From the NCBI GenBank assembly GCA_030248215.1, contig JASANG010001685.1, positions 164,511 to 228,510 on the forward strand: a stretch of 64,000 bases of DNA, read 5' to 3'. This DNA comes from Enoplolaimus lenunculus (taxonomy: Eukaryota; Nematoda; Enoplea; Enoplida; Thoracostomopsidae). Under the pieces are notes generated by a model. The model was not told the origin of the DNA. It did no database searches and saw only the letters and a list, made by a program, of their open reading frames with translations. Positions 1 through 12,100 of the stretch are shown piece after piece. Positions within the stretch are counted from its first letter, which is position 1. Each line of letters begins with the position of its first letter. A program made the position numbers and the translations under genes.

Positions 1-865
1 TGCAACATTAAACACAATTGCAAATGAAAGCGCAGCATGGTCCGGGTAAGAACGTTTGTTCAAAATCACGACTTTTACAATACACAACTCGGCTATCTAA
101 TAAGAATAACAAAAATGCATATACGCAAATGTAATACAATTTCTCTTACCATTATAACAAATACAATTGCCCTTTACACGGAGTTAACTAAATTATATAC
201 CTATATACTCTAGAAAAGCATGACGGTTACAACGTTCTTTGCTAAAATTTGCTTGAAAATACAATAAACATAGCCAAAGCGCAAAAGTTTAGTTTAGGCG
301 GAAACAAAGTTTTCTTTTTAATAGATTTCATGTGAAGTAGTTAGGCTGTGTTCGCAGCCATTTAAGAATCTACAAACTAGGAAATGGGATAATACCAATG
401 GTTTCCGCCATAACTGATCAGGAATTAAGAAGTATTTGTCTAATATGTAGTTTTCCTTTCACCGCTCACCATAGTCATATTTGTGATTCTGCGGCATGTA
501 AAGCAGGCTTAATTAGTCGTACTTTAACACAGAAATGTTAAATTTATGAGGTTACTTAGTGTTTTCGAGACACGTGGCGATACACAATTTTGAACTGGTC
601 TTAGCCACCTGTCGTATTTCTACAGATTAAATAACCTGTAAATTTAAACCACTTGAGCTTTGTAGGTTGCATGCTAATTTTATGTCATACAAAATAATTA
701 AAACTCACTTAGTTCTGAATTTCGGTAACATGTTTAAATATTCTCTTGTAATTGACTCTTATGGCTTGTGGGTATACGCGGTGTAGCATGCGTATGTGCA
801 GAGTGTGTAGAGTTAAGACACATACATAATCGTGCACATATACCACCAGAGGAAATTATGATATC
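1..865. other. Intergenic, nothing recognised
   Basis: This AT-rich stretch has no coding sequence that I recognise and no clear repeat structure. It ends at a tRNA-like segment. Confidence 0.5.
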
Positions 866-936
866 GGCCGCGTGGTGTAATGGGTAGCGCGCTTGACTCG
901 CGAGCGAGGCCCGAGGTTCAATTCCCGGCGTGGACA
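866..936 (+). repeat. Degenerate tRNA-like segment (tRNA relic or SINE head)
   Basis: The 71-nt segment has a plausible A box (TGGTGTAATGGGTAGC) and a good B box (GGTTCAATTCC). The acceptor arms GGCCGCG and CGTGGAC pair with one mismatch, and the D stem GTGT/GCGC pairs with wobbles. The anticodon stem has one mismatch, and the T stem pairs at only three of five positions, so a working tRNA is unlikely. A tRNA-derived SINE head or a decayed tRNA gene fits better. The flanking 300 bp downstream could be its SINE body, but I have no second copy to compare. Confidence 0.5.
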
Positions 937-2136
937 TATCTTTCAGAGAAATGAAGGGGAAAACCAATTATATTCGCAGTACTTCGGAGAAAGTGGTCGT
1001 CCTAACCGTGCAGTTGTGTCATGGTGGTCCCAGCGAGATGGTCGCTGTAAATTGCAGGCCCATGGATTCGGAGGAGTTTCGATCTTAACAGTTTGGCAAG
1101 TACTGCATACGGACCCGACCTTCTGGTCATATGGCCCCCGGCCCTCCCACCACCTTTACCCGGCCCTGTTACCAACGGCGAGTGATGGATTACTTGAGCT
1201 TGCCCGCTAGATTGTCCACCGGTGTCATCAATAAACTAAACTGTGGAATGTGCATTAGCTACGAATCTTTCATGATATGCGTTTTAGAAAATTTTTTAAC
1301 GATCTAATTTCAAGGCTCCTATTCGAATCCCCGACAGCCAGTAGCAGGAGAATTCTCCTAGCACGCTAAAGCTGTATAAAATTGGCTTTCGATCGCGTGG
1401 AATCCTTCACGTTAAGTGGTACCGTCGTACTACACATACGAGTTATATTCTATCACTGCGCGTTGTGTAAATGTTTCGCTTACGGTTTTGTTTAGAATTG
1501 CCCAAAACGATAAATAGATACACTAAAAGATATGTCCATTTAAATTCAACGGTTCATTTTTTAACAAATTCAACATTTGTGCCCCAAAACGCGAGTAGTT
1601 ATATACGAAATAGTAGCATGATTAGGTTCCTATGTGTTGACTTTATTTATCCAACATATTAATCTAAGACACTAATGTTCCCAGAAAATACGGTAGTTAA
1701 GTTTTCAAAAATGCATAAAATAAACTGTGTTCATCAAGCAAAACATACCTTTTTAATAAAAGGTTATTTCCGTAAATGCGTAGCTAGTGCGTTCAAAATG
1801 TTACCGAAAGAGATAACACAGAAGTCATTTACTGTACATATAAAATTTTTATAACTCAACTGGCTCGGGATTCTTTTGTCTCGTCCTGTCATCACTGGAC
1901 TTCGCAATTGGGCCCTGTTAACAAATCTGAAGTAAAAATACCATTCTACGTCTTCTATATATCTTTTTACTGCACAAATTTTCCGTAGGCCGAATTGCTC
2001 TTTGTGTACGGTAAAACAGTTATTGATATATAAAGCAAAGCCTGAAACTTTAAAGGTATTCGGTGTGTGTGTCCGTAATACAATGCGGCTTGCGGGAACC
2101 TCAACGCTCTGATAAAACGCGGCCGGTTGTAACAGT
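937..2136. other. Intergenic, no gene recognised
   Basis: The open frames here have no recognisable family. The segment up to about 1215 is richer in G and C and may be the body of an element headed by the tRNA-like segment before it. Confidence 0.4.
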
Positions 2137-2393
2137 TTGTAAGCATGTGAGACATGCTTGTCCGTTATGTGCACATGCAATACAGTGCAGTGCGCTGTAT
2201 GTATGCTAGCTGGCAGCATACGGTCGACAAATATAGTCGACGAAAAATGCAGTTGGACAGGCGGGCTACGTGGCGCAGTGGTAGAGTGTTCGTTTAAGGA
2301 TCCGTAGGCTGAGAGTTCGATCCCCGCTATAGCCCGCTTTTCCAGCTGCTTAGTAAAAAGGTCTGATGTCCCGGTTCCTACCTAGACTGACAT
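2137..2393 (+). repeat. tRNA-like-module repeat, copy 1
   Basis: This is the first of two near-identical 257-bp copies in direct orientation. A roughly 120-bp leader contains small palindromes such as GTCGAC..GTCGAC. It is followed by a tRNA-like block (about 2265-2336) with A box TGGCGCAGTGGTAGAG, B box GAGTTCGATCC and acceptor arms GGGCTA/TAGCCC. A TTTT tract, the usual RNA polymerase III stop, comes directly after the block. A conserved tail with CCAGCTGCTTAGT and CCCGGTTCCTA ends the copy. A tRNA-derived SINE is the simplest reading, although the tRNA block is internal and not at the 5' end. Confidence 0.7.
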
Positions 2394-2498
2394 GGGGGCT
2401 ACTCCGTGGACGCAATGACAAACTGCCGCGCTATGAGCACGGTATCCAGTCGAAAATAGGATGGACGGTCAAGGGACGACCTTGTTGAAAATAAGGGC

Positions 2499-2755
2499 AT
2501 GTAAGCATGTGAGACATGCTTGTCCGTTATGTGCACATGCAATATAGTGCAGTGCGCTGTATGTATGCTAGCTGGCAGCATACGGTCGACAAATATAGTC
2601 GACGAAAAATGCAGTTGGACAGGCGGGCTACGTGGCGCAGTGGTAGAGTGTTCGTTTAAGAATCCGTAGGCTGAGAGTTCGATCCCCGCTCTAGCCCGCT
2701 TTTCCAGCTGCTTAGTTGAAAGGTCTGAAGTCCCGGTTCCTATCTTGACTGACAC
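2499..2755 (+). repeat. tRNA-like-module repeat, copy 2
   Basis: This copy is almost identical to the one at 2137-2393 over leader, tRNA-like block and tail, and differs by a handful of bases. The two copies are 105 bp apart in the same orientation. That arrangement suggests either a recent local duplication or insertion of two young copies. Confidence 0.7.
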
Positions 2756-3324
2756 AGTTTACTAAACAACAAGATAAGTATTATGCTGGTAAATATTAAC
2801 GCAGTGGCTAAACTTATGCTAATATTTAAGATTCCCAATGACTCTTAATACACTTCAATTTCCGGTGCTAATACTAAACAAACTCCAATAATAACTCCAG
2901 CAATACTCCAGTAATAATCCAATAACACTCCAGTCCTCGGGTAACTCCTGAATCTCCTTAACTCCTAACTCCAAATAACTATATGTACTGAAAAAATAAT
3001 TTTTATCACGATTCCGATTGTAGCTCTAGTCGGGATTGGAACTCCGTCTCCACCCTCAGTGTTACTGTTACAGGTCTGCCCATTTATTTAAAGACTTTGC
3101 AAATGAACACCCTTTGGTGCACATTATTTAGCTGCGGTTGGTTGACAAGCCGGTGACGACGGCCATGTTGCGTCAAATCCGCAAAATATTTCAGAAATAG
3201 TTTGTAATAAGTTGTCTCAAATATTTATCGCTCTTGCCTGTTACACAGGTGGCATATTATTATACATTTATGTGGCATACGTTCGCATATTTGTAGTACA
3301 AGTAGATAGTTGAACAAAACTGCA
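2756..3324. other. Upstream region of NDUFA8
   Basis: From about 2880 to 2975 there is a run of degenerate ACTCCA/AATAACTCC words. No TATA box or other core promoter signal near the NDUFA8 start is clear enough to name. Confidence 0.35.
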
Positions 3325-6300
3325 ATGCCTCTTCCTAACGACACCTATTTACCAACGTATGAAGAGCTCGCTGTGCCGGAGCTAAACCTTTCAACGCCGC
3401 TTTTGCGCGCTGCTTCATTGCATTTGGGATTCTATTGTGATACTCAGTGCAAAGTACGTAAGTCAGTGATTATATTCTCTTTGTAAGTGATTTTATGTTA
3501 CTGACGAGCTTTTGTATATTTCTTACAGTGATTCATTATCAAAATACTGATGGCGAAAGATTTTCTACAAAAGGCCTGCTCGACTTTGCAGAACTATTCC
3601 AGAATAAAAAGAAAACTGTGGTCTCAGTTTGCTTCATGAGACCTGGGACTGCAGTTTGCGAACTGCAAGCCCAGTTTCCTTATTGCGAACTGCAAGCCCA
3701 GTTTACTTATCGCGAACTGCAACCCCATTTTGCTTAATGCGAACTGGGACTTGAGTTTACTTAATGCGATCTGGGACCCCAGTTTGCTTATTACGAACTG
3801 GAACTCCAGTTTGCTTATTGCGAACTGGAACCCCAGTTTGCATAATTAGACCTGGGACTCCAGTAGGCCTCAAGCAACCTGGGACCACAGTTTGCTCAAT
3901 CCGAACTGCCACCAGGGTGTAACCGGATATCCATTTCCATTTCCGGTAAAAATTAGTGTCCGTTTTCGTTATAAGAACACATGCTTAAAATTGGCTATAA
4001 ACTACGTTGATAGCGCAATTTTTCATTACAGATATGCTGCAATTGTTTGATGTGAAATAAAAATTATGACATTTATGCAAAATGGTAAAAAAATTTCCTT
4101 GCATCCGCTATTTTTTGTTCGAAATTTTAGAAAGTCTTCTAATCACGAGCAATTCAAAATTTGCAACTGCTGTGTTTTGCTTTGGCTCGCGGTTCATATA
4201 TATTAAGCGTCTATGGTAGTTGATAGGTACATATTACAAGTTGTAACTACTCACTTTTTACCATTATTTGTGTGATTCCTATGCCAGAAATAAAATGCAG
4301 AAATTCTGCGGCGGTTTTTTAGTTTGATTTTATTATTTAACATACAATACAGAGCAGATTCGGCAAGTGTTTAAACGACAAACAGCTTTTAAAAAGCATT
4401 CAAATCTTTAATTCGAAGCATTTCATTTCCATTTTCGGTAACGTAGATATTTCGTAGTTAGTTAAATTGCAGGAATTCATGTTGTGTCGCGCGGAATACG
4501 ATCATGATCCACGGAAATGTATAAAAGAAGGTGCTGAGCTGACGGCGTGTGGCATTGAATTTTTTCAAAAACTTAAAAGCCAATGCAGAGAAGAATTTGA
4601 GAAATTTGCTGATTGTGCTGAGTACCGATCCGGCGAAGGATATGTTTACCCGTATGTTTTATTTTCCTATAGTCTTACGTTTAGTGATTAAAGCTTATTC
4701 AAACGTGAAAAGTTTTAACAGCAAAAACTCGATCGTGCAATTTTTCTCGCACAACAGCTTGAAGTTCTCGCTGCTGCAAATAATTCACTGGATTTTTGTG
4801 AATTTATGCATTTATGCAAGGATCTTAAATTAGTTCAAATATTAAAGTTGTTTGATGCTTCGCAGTCCACGTCGATGGGGGTTGGACTGTAAAGCACTAG
4901 CTAGAAATCGTAGGATTTGAAAGCGTTTTCATGTAGAAAAACCCCAATAAAGCCTTCTTCATTTTGTGAAACTTTATTTTGCAGATGACACTTTGCAGGC
5001 GCTACAGGGATATGTCAGGGTGCAACCGGAATTTCGATTCAAAACGGGTTCCGAGTCCGATTGCACAATCAATCGGAATCGGAAATTTGACATTTTAGTT
5101 TCAGACCAGCTTGTTGTGGCAGGTGCATAAAAAATTCTGCATCATTTACCTATTACATTGTTTTAGACAAATTAACTTATCAATATTTGATTGTATGTAG
5201 TTTAGCTAGCTTTACAGAATTATTACCGATGCCGATTAATCGGCGCATCCCTCCTGCAGATTTGTTCTAAGTCATTCGTGGAACTTGCAGCTGCAATTTA
5301 TTCGTTATTAATACAAGCGAAGAATTACTTCATATATGTATAGCTTTGCAAGCCGAATTATTTATGACCATTGGCCGGCTGAGATGGGCGGTTTCGGTCT
5401 CGCCTTTCTTGAATCTTGGCGGTTTGCAAATCGAGACCAAGGAGGTGAAAAAACGATAAATAAGTGCTATTCACTGAGATGGTTCGAGTTGAACATAGGA
5501 CGAGCAATGCTTTGCTCGTATTTTTGGACTAGTGGTGTATATATGTGAACCACCAAAATTGGGTGCTTGTGTTTACATCCCTCAATACTATCACTGTTTT
5601 AATAAAAATCTCAACTGTCAACTTCCCAAAAGGGTTTATTTTACTACGTGATGACCTGGATGGCTTAGGTTTAGATTTACGCTTCAGCTTATGCATGGGC
5701 GTGTGGAAGCAAAGAAGTGAATAAAATTGCGCGGCACAAGCAAATTGAATGAGCTTTTTACATGAATTTATCACCAAGAAATGTTTTCATTCATATTGGC
5801 ACGGACGGTCGCATATAATCCGCTTAGGTTCATTTTCATATGATTGCAACGTCTGTTAAAGTTGGAGTTGGAGATAGTTTTTTGAAAGTTTTCAAACGTT
5901 GCGTTTTTGCAACCATTTCTAAGTGATAAATAAAAAAACGAATTAAACGGCAATTATTAGTAGATAAATAATTCAAAACTTTGGTTCATTTTTGGCTGGT
6001 TGACAATTTATTACATATTGGTTACGTTTGATACTTATTGTTATCGTCTGCTATTTATTCATACAATTTCATATCCAGATTCAGAATGAAAATTATATTT
6101 ATTTGCAAATACTAGCAGCTGTCAGTTACTCATCCAAGTGGCAGCTGCCAGTTTTCATTGCAAAGACTTGAACGTGTGAATGGAACTTTAAGGTAAATAT
6201 CGTTAGCGGCTATTCCAGCAATTGTTAGCAATAACATTTATAATCCATGTTCTATACTAGGATTTGAAACTCTTCCATATTTATTAAAGTATGCGCTAGG

Positions 6301-6882
6301 ATTGTTAAAAAGGCAGAATATTTTGTGCTCTCTATCATCGAATCCCGTATTTGATATTAAGTTTCAGTCCACTTACCTTTATTGTTATTTTAGATGTCGC
6401 AAACTACAAAGAGTGTTCGATTTTTGCATGCTCGACAAGTTGGGTATTAAGAAGCCGCCGTTTGGTTACTATTCGCGGCCACATGTGCATCATTCTGAGC
6501 GTCCAAAACCAGAATTGCCACATAGGCGGGATTACCAAGCTGAAGTATATATATTGTTTGATGTTGCGAAACTTTTTTGGTATATATTCAAAAGCCTATT
6601 GCCAAAAGTTGAACAGATTTAAATAATTATTTGCTGTTGTAAAAATGCATTTCACGACATGTGAGCAATTTTACTGGTCTCATGTAAAGTCGATGGTGTT
6701 GTTCTTTAGTAGTTTCATGTCAAATGTATTACCACCACTAACATACTTCTGTAGAAACTTTTTTGGATTTTAAGGCGAAAGAGAAGCTAAAAGAACTACC
6801 TGCCAACACAGAATTGTCGAGAGACTATAGACGTTATATTTCTGCTGATCCTGGCATGGATGTTGGGTTTGGTGGAAAATAG
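3325..6882 (+). CDS. NDUFA8: NDUFA8, mitochondrial complex I CHCH-domain subunit (4 exons)
   Basis: This is an accessory subunit of NADH:ubiquinone oxidoreductase, which in other animals sits on the intermembrane-space side and is oxidised through the Mia40 pathway. Exons are 3325-3453, 4473-4651, 6394-6544 and about 6784-6882. Together they give 185 residues with every junction in frame; human NDUFA8 has 172. Four CX9C motifs are intact: C38-C48, C59-C69, C81-C91 and C104-C114, which is the double CHCH fold. Conserved stretches include EFMLCR, DPRKC and CMLDKLG. The first ATG opens the conserved N-terminal region. The last acceptor is uncertain: an AG at 6782-6783 keeps the frame, while the better-placed AG at 6774-6775 does not. 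Intron 1 holds a 27-bp minisatellite and a truncated repeat element. The C-terminus ends in a Gly-rich VGFGGK that I cannot match to the human tail. Confidence 0.9.
3614..3910 (+). repeat. 27-bp minisatellite in NDUFA8 intron 1
   Basis: About eleven diverged copies of a 27-bp unit are arranged head to tail, with consensus near GCGAACTGGAACCCCAGTTT plus GCTTATT. Each unit holds an internal AACTGG..CCAGTT inverted repeat. Because 27 is a multiple of three, a frame stays open over part of the array, but it lies in an intron and shows no sign of being protein. Confidence 0.85.
3913..4460 (+). repeat. CAGGGTGTAACCGG element, right end lost
   Basis: The left terminus CAGGGTGTAACCGGATAT is followed by a CCATTTCC/TTTCCGG-rich subterminal part. 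The interior and right part match the element at 9811-10188, but the expected ACACCCTG terminus is missing. The remnant ends within about 15 bp of the NDUFA8 exon 2 acceptor. Confidence 0.6.
5018..5270 (+). repeat. GGAATT/GATTCCGA-word MITE remnants in NDUFA8 intron 2
   Basis: The segment starts with CAGGGTGCAACCGGAATT, followed by TTCGATT, CCGAGTCCGA and AATCGGAATCGG words. It is related to the fuller copies at 26962-27347 and 29051-29456. From about 5225 a fragment of the GCCGAT family (GCCGATTAATCGGC) follows. The right terminus is not visible. Confidence 0.5.
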
Positions 6883-8090
6883 ATGGTATTTTTGTTTACA
6901 GCCACATAAGTTGTAATTGTCAATACTATTCAAACACGACGCTTATACCAGATTTGGAAAACTCGTTTGCAACCTGTGCACCTGTTTTTGACTGTAACTT
7001 TAGATTCGTGTTGTGATGAAGCCGTTCTGTTTTAAAATCACACGTCAAATTTTGTTCTGCAAGAATTAATATAGAAAAACTTGAATTTGATACTGGTGCA
7101 AACGTATTGTATCGGAATTTTGCAGTTAAAAATATAACCTGTTATGTGATTTTAAATTCAATCACAAATATTGAAGGTCTATTGGAGAACCATGTGTGTA
7201 CTAAAATAGAGTACAACGAGATGGTATAAATGTTGAAACTGGAACGTACATAAATTTCTAACGCTAACCACTTGCACAAACATTGTTTAAATATTGCGAA
7301 ATTTGGGATGAAAAGTTATCAAATTTAATACCAGAATCGGTTAATTAAATCTACGAACAATTCTATTTGCACTCTGTTATTAACACTAATTGTATTTTGT
7401 ACAGTGTCGACGCTGTTTAGTGCAGTGCTAGTGTGTATTACGAGTAAGTTTTTAGTATAACAGCCATATATTGTATTACCTGAAGCAAGCAAAGAAGAAC
7501 TCCGTGCATTACTTAGCGTATAATTACACATTTTTGATCTGTGCCCGTATATGATGAGTGTTTTACGTAGAGCCTGCCCTAGTGTTTTCTACCCTACGGT
7601 TTTGTGCCAGGCATTGAATTGACGGTATTTAGGATATCAGCCATAAAAGCTTTTGTGAATGGAGTATAGATACCATGTTAACGAGTGCTTTTGTTAGAGA
7701 AACGTACATTTCTGTTTAATTTTAGCGCCGTTGTAGTTTTATAGTCAAATTAGATACTATTTTTGCTGCACTGGTATTTAATAAAATCCGCACTGTATAC
7801 AACAGGATCTAAAAACTCCTCGGTGTTAAGCTTTGCTCACAGCTTAGAACGCCTAAGCCTAAGCGAAAAATGAGCGCAATGCGTAAGCTTACTGTATTAT
7901 TGTACACCAAAAAATGGTGTTCCCTGAAGGATTTGTCTGCTTGGACAATAAAATCTCTGGCTTGGACAATAAAATCTCTGGACGGTTTTCCGCCAGAACT
8001 TGTAATTTGTGGACATTCACATTTTTGTTGCTGAAATACAAAAAATTTCGTTTGTTGTCATAGTAAATTGAAAAATTTGAAAATATTTAG
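6883..8090. other. Downstream of NDUFA8, no gene seen
   Basis: The stretch is AT-rich with no recognisable coding sequence. AATAAA occurs only around 7778, far from the NDUFA8 stop, so I cannot place the poly(A) site. A 25-bp direct duplication with AATAAAATCTCTGG lies near 7945-7981. Confidence 0.35.
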
Positions 8091-8471
8091 CAGTAAAGAT
8101 ATACCGGACGAGGATCCGGAATCGGAGAGTTAAAAATAGGGAATCGGAAAACAATATTATTATTATCAAAAAATTCATTTTTAACGCAGATATTGCTTTT
8201 AACAATAACAAATCATTTAGTATGTCATAACCCTACAAAAAATGCAGTAGCCGGAAACGTATGATAAATTATGGAATATGACTCAAATTGAACATATTGG
8301 CAATATATTACACGCTCTGACAATTTTAAAAAATTAAGTTACTGTTATATGTCAGTTTTTCCTAAATTTTCGAATTGGAAAAAATTTTTAATACCAAAAA
8401 TACCGGATTTTTCCCGGAGAAGAATAGTGAAACACCAGATTTCCCTACCCAAACTCCGATCGCACCCTGGT
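8091..8471 (-). repeat. MITE-like element with GATCGCACCCTG terminus
   Basis: The right end CTCCGATCGCACCCTG is preceded by ATTTCCC and CCGGA words, and the left part carries GGAATCGGAGAG. This resembles the CAGGGTGC-ended families elsewhere in the window. The left terminus is not clean. Confidence 0.4.
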
Positions 8472-8513
8472 GCAAACTGATAATAGAAATAACGGAAACA
8501 TATAGGGATCAAC

Positions 8514-8570
8514 AGGGTGCAACCGGAGGTCAACGCAACTAGCCGGAGCCGGAGGTGCGGCCAAATCAGG
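8514..8570 (+). repeat. CGGAGC-family MITE fragment
   Basis: The left terminus CAGGGTGCAACCGGAGG and GCCGGAGCCGGAGG are present. The element stops abruptly at 8571, where a GAGTCAA element begins, so it was probably cut by that insertion or by a linked deletion. Confidence 0.5.
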
Positions 8571-8676
8571 TACACTGTAAAAAATGGGAAGTCAAATTGA
8601 CTTTCTCGAAAACAAGCTTTTCCTGACTACACAAACTGAGTCAAATTTGACTCCGCCAGAGTCAACAATATCCGAA
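8571..8676 (+). repeat. GAGTCAA-word MITE, partial
   Basis: TACACTGTAAAAAATGG is followed by AGTCAAATTGACT, TTTTCCTGACTACACA and GACTCCGCCAGAGTC. This is the left half of the family seen whole at 60034-60257. The right half is absent. Confidence 0.6.
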
Positions 8677-9057
8677 TCTTGCTTGAAGCGGATTGGTAAG
8701 TTTCATCGTGCATTGGGCCCATGTTACTTTAACAGGCGTCCAGTGTTTCTGGTGGGTCTATAAAAGAGTAGGTTTAGACTAGATTACTTTTTCTGCTTAG
8801 GCTTACGAACATTCTTGCAACGCTATGCTTAAGAAAACACATAATCTACGGTTACGCCCCTAAAGTAACATTGGCCATGCATTATATAAAACTTGTCTAC
8901 AGTCTTAAAAAATTATTTCAAAGTCGTTTTTACAAAACATATAGCTTGATTTAATGAAGGCAACGTTTCTTTTACTATTTATCACAAGCATAAAATCAAC
9001 GTTTTAATTAACTTTATTATATATACTAGGTGCAACTGTAATTGCACAACCATAAGA

Positions 9058-9370
9058 TACTGTAGTGACCCTAATAAGACGGGGCTGATATCTATTTGGC
9101 CTGTCCAGAGAGTACCCCGATATTCGGTTACGGAAACTATCTGATAATTTAAACGCTTACTTGCCTTGTATCAAAAACTTGAGCAATAATGCAAGATCAT
9201 ACGAAGGTACTTTCAAAACTTAAATGGTTTTAAAGTTTCTAACTACAACTTTATTTGGTCCTCGAGCTATTTATGTACTAATTGGGGAAGATTGATATTT
9301 ATGGACTCAAATTACGGATTAGGAACTCTATCTGCTTACGAAATCTTATTAGGTATAATGTTATCTTGAG
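9058..9370 (+). repeat. TGTAGTGACCC element, partial copy
   Basis: The segment starts TACTGTAGTGACCCTAATAA and contains CTGATATCTATTTGGC, CCAGAGAGTACCCC and TATTCGGTTACGG. It then matches the interior of the fuller copy at 55918-56367, with TTGAGC.ATAATGCAAG followed by CTATCTGCTTACG. I do not see a right terminus. Confidence 0.6.
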
Positions 9371-9810
9371 CCGTACTAAAGTGTTGAAACAATTTCTGTA
9401 TTTCACAACGCTGATAATTTTCGGCTATTATGTATCTGGGTACGACGAAACATATGATACCTCTACCTGCCATATGCTATACTATATTATCTTGGTTTTC
9501 TGCTCTACAATCTTTTCTTAATTTCGTCTTTAGGCAAAGTTGTTATGGCAAGCCGTTGTTTATGAATCAGCTCTGCAACAGGCTGCAACGAATATAGCTC
9601 GTGCTCAATTTGGTCAGTGAGAGCTTTGCGGATTGTTATCTGAAACAGACATGGTCAAGCCGCAAATATCACTTTGAATTCGACTTTTCCATAGACTTTA
9701 AAAGCTTTGAATAAACAAAACACATCGAATCTTAAAGCGGAATTTGTAGCCTGGTCTTTTACGCAATCAATACCTTGGCAGTATAACCAGATTACAAAAA
9801 GTACGACATC

Positions 9811-10188
9811 CAGGATGTAATTGGATACCCGTTTCCGTTTCCGGCAAAATCGGTATCCGTTTACGTTATAAAAATTAAGGACATTATGTAATTTTTACGC
9901 TCAAAATTACTTAGAAATAACGTATATCTTGCAATTTTTATTACATGTATACTGAAATTGTTCGAAATGAAATAAGAATTACGAAATTCATCAAAAATCT
10001 TAAAAATTTCGATGCATCCGCCATTTTTCCTTTGGAAATTTTGACGCCTCAAAATCAATTGAATTGACAGAAAAATAGAACATTTGAGAATCTTTTATTC
10101 TTTTATACTTTAATATCCGTTTTTCATTTCCGTTAATGTTTCGATCCCTATCCGTTTTCCTTACTTCCCACTATCCGTTTACACCCTG
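9811..10188 (+). repeat. CAGGATGTAATTGG...TACACCCTG element
   Basis: Both termini are visible: CAGGATGTAATTGGATAC on the left and ATCCGTTTACACCCTG on the right. Subterminal arrays are CCGTTTCCG-like. The element has no coding capacity. It is about 378 bp and shares its interior with the truncated copy in NDUFA8 intron 1. Confidence 0.65.
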
Positions 10189-11416
10189 ATCACAACTAAC
10201 GCCATAATGCGGACAGCTTTAATAATCAAAATCTTACATCTGAGGCATTGTTTGATCGCAGATCATTGAGCATAGGATCGTAACTAATTGGATCCCCATA
10301 AACAATTGTTATATTCTAAAATTCACAACTGTTGTGCAAATTCGACCACGGTCAACTGTCTTCTACATTAAACCTATCATAGAGGTGGGTATATTCCTGT
10401 TCACATACACTGATGTACACAAAATATCCGTCTTTTCTGATCCTAAATTCCACAAACTTTGATATTCCCACTTAAGCAATGGCGTAGCCAGCATTTCAGT
10501 TCGGAAGAGTACTGTTTCATGTTAAAGAGAAAATGTCAGACTTCTAAGTGCAGATGGTTACTCTAAAACCTTATAAAAGTGCTTATTTTGGTCTTTAGTA
10601 TAACATATTTCGAGAGTAACTTTTTAACACAACATTCTTCATTAAAACGATAGAAATACCAGCTTAGCCTCAGTTCACATTAATGAAACTAACACAGACC
10701 TGACTTGTTTGCGGAATGTATGGCCTCTTATTTGGTAACACGTCATCGAAGCCTAGAAACATCGCCAAAACATACATTCAGCAAAGTGCTCATTGATCCC
10801 TGGTACACTTGAAAGTCGTGAAAAGAACATGAAACTGATACAGACTCCTAAAATGTACCCCTCATGATACAAACGCCCCGAAATTAAGGTCAGTTGCTGA
10901 CAAATTTTATGCGAGCTCGAGATGAAACAAAACGCCACGCTACATTACTATTTAAAAACCACAGGCAAATGCCTACAGTTGTATCCCCTTTTTATTTAAA
11001 AACCATAACTCGTTCACCTACCTACATGCCACACTGGTATAACATTTGGCATCGATTTGCAATCGGCTATAATCTGACCGACACCTAAACTACAATACTA
11101 TAGCATTAAATCAGCCTAATAACAAACGACAGATCCTATGGAGCACCCTGCGTCCATATCTGTTTTTAATATTTTTTGTACACTTAAAGATGTATATAAA
11201 AAGCAGAATAACTGACACTCAGATTGCTACTGCGGTTCACCATATGCAAACAGTAGCGTTTAGTTGTCTTAACAAGCCAATTAGATCACAGTACACCAAA
11301 CTTTAAAAGTAAACCAATCATTGTGTTTTATTGGCTTCAGGACCAGAACTCTGACTAACCCCGTAGCATGCAGTTTTAACGACCCATGTCAAAAACGGCC
11401 CACGCCTCCTGCCCAC
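10189..11416. other. Intergenic, nothing recognised
   Basis: The stretch has no recognisable coding sequence, and I see no repeat structure in it. Confidence 0.4.
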
Positions 11417-11931
11417 CAGGGTGCGACCGGATATCCGGTTATAGCAAAAAATCGACATTATTGGCTCCGTATCCGGTATTTATCTTTCCGGCTATTCTTT
11501 TAAAAATTTCAAAAAATTGAAACCATCATTTGTATTTATGCCAACTGCCAAGAAACTGATTGACTTAATATATACCTGTACATATTTTGTCTAACATGCA
11601 TGTGTTGTAAATCCAGTATTTTTTCAACGGAATTTTTTCCGTATTATCGGCGTTGATAAGTTTGAGTTTCAAACGTTAAAGCTGAATGTCTTTAATGATA
11701 TTTGTTCTGCAGAACTGATTAATAAAAGCATGACGATAGGAAAATCTTTAACACAAAATTTCTTCAAAATCGCGCTTTCACGCATCAATTTAAGCAGGAA
11801 ATTTGAAAGGTAACTAGCTTGACTACTTTCAAATTTCAGTGAAATTGTGCTAAAATTACTTTTTTCTCTAACAGTTGTTTTACATTATCCAGTTCCGGTA
11901 GAAAATCCAGTATTACTATTTTTACATCCTG
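11417..11931 (+). repeat. CAGGGTGCGACCGG...TACATCCTG MITE
   Basis: The left end is CAGGGTGCGACCGGATATCC and the right end TTTTTACATCCTG, with CCGGTATTT and AATCCAGTATT words between. The 515-bp interior has no coding sequence. The termini place it in the CAGGGTG group. Confidence 0.55.
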
Positions 11932-11983
11932 GTACCGGTTCCGCTCCCGGTGTTGCAGTGCAATTTTTTTCGGTTTAAATCTT

Positions 11984-12100
11984 GCCCGGAAATTTTCACT
12001 AGTCAACTTTTCCCCGGGAAATTTGCACTAAGTTAACTTTCCCCCGGGCCCCTGGAAAATTTACACTGCAGTAACTTGACCCCTAGAGAAATTTACATCG
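11984..12100 (+). repeat. CCCGGGAAATTT tandem repeat
   Basis: Three to four diverged units of about 35 bp carry the pattern CCCGG.AAATTT.CACT followed by AGTTAACTT. The array ends just before the LINE remnant. A related fragment with AAAATTTACACTG occurs near 13770. Confidence 0.5.

Noticed and set aside
866-936. Functional tRNA gene
   Set aside because: The T stem pairs at only three of five positions and the anticodon stem and acceptor each have a mismatch. It is scored as a relic or SINE head.
1290-1345. Second tRNA-like B box (TTCGAATCCCCG)
   Set aside because: Only a B-box-like match is present, with no A box or pairing arms.
3614-3910. Coding exon in NDUFA8 intron 1
   Set aside because: The open frame comes from a 27-bp minisatellite, and the neighbouring exons join in frame and match the family without it.
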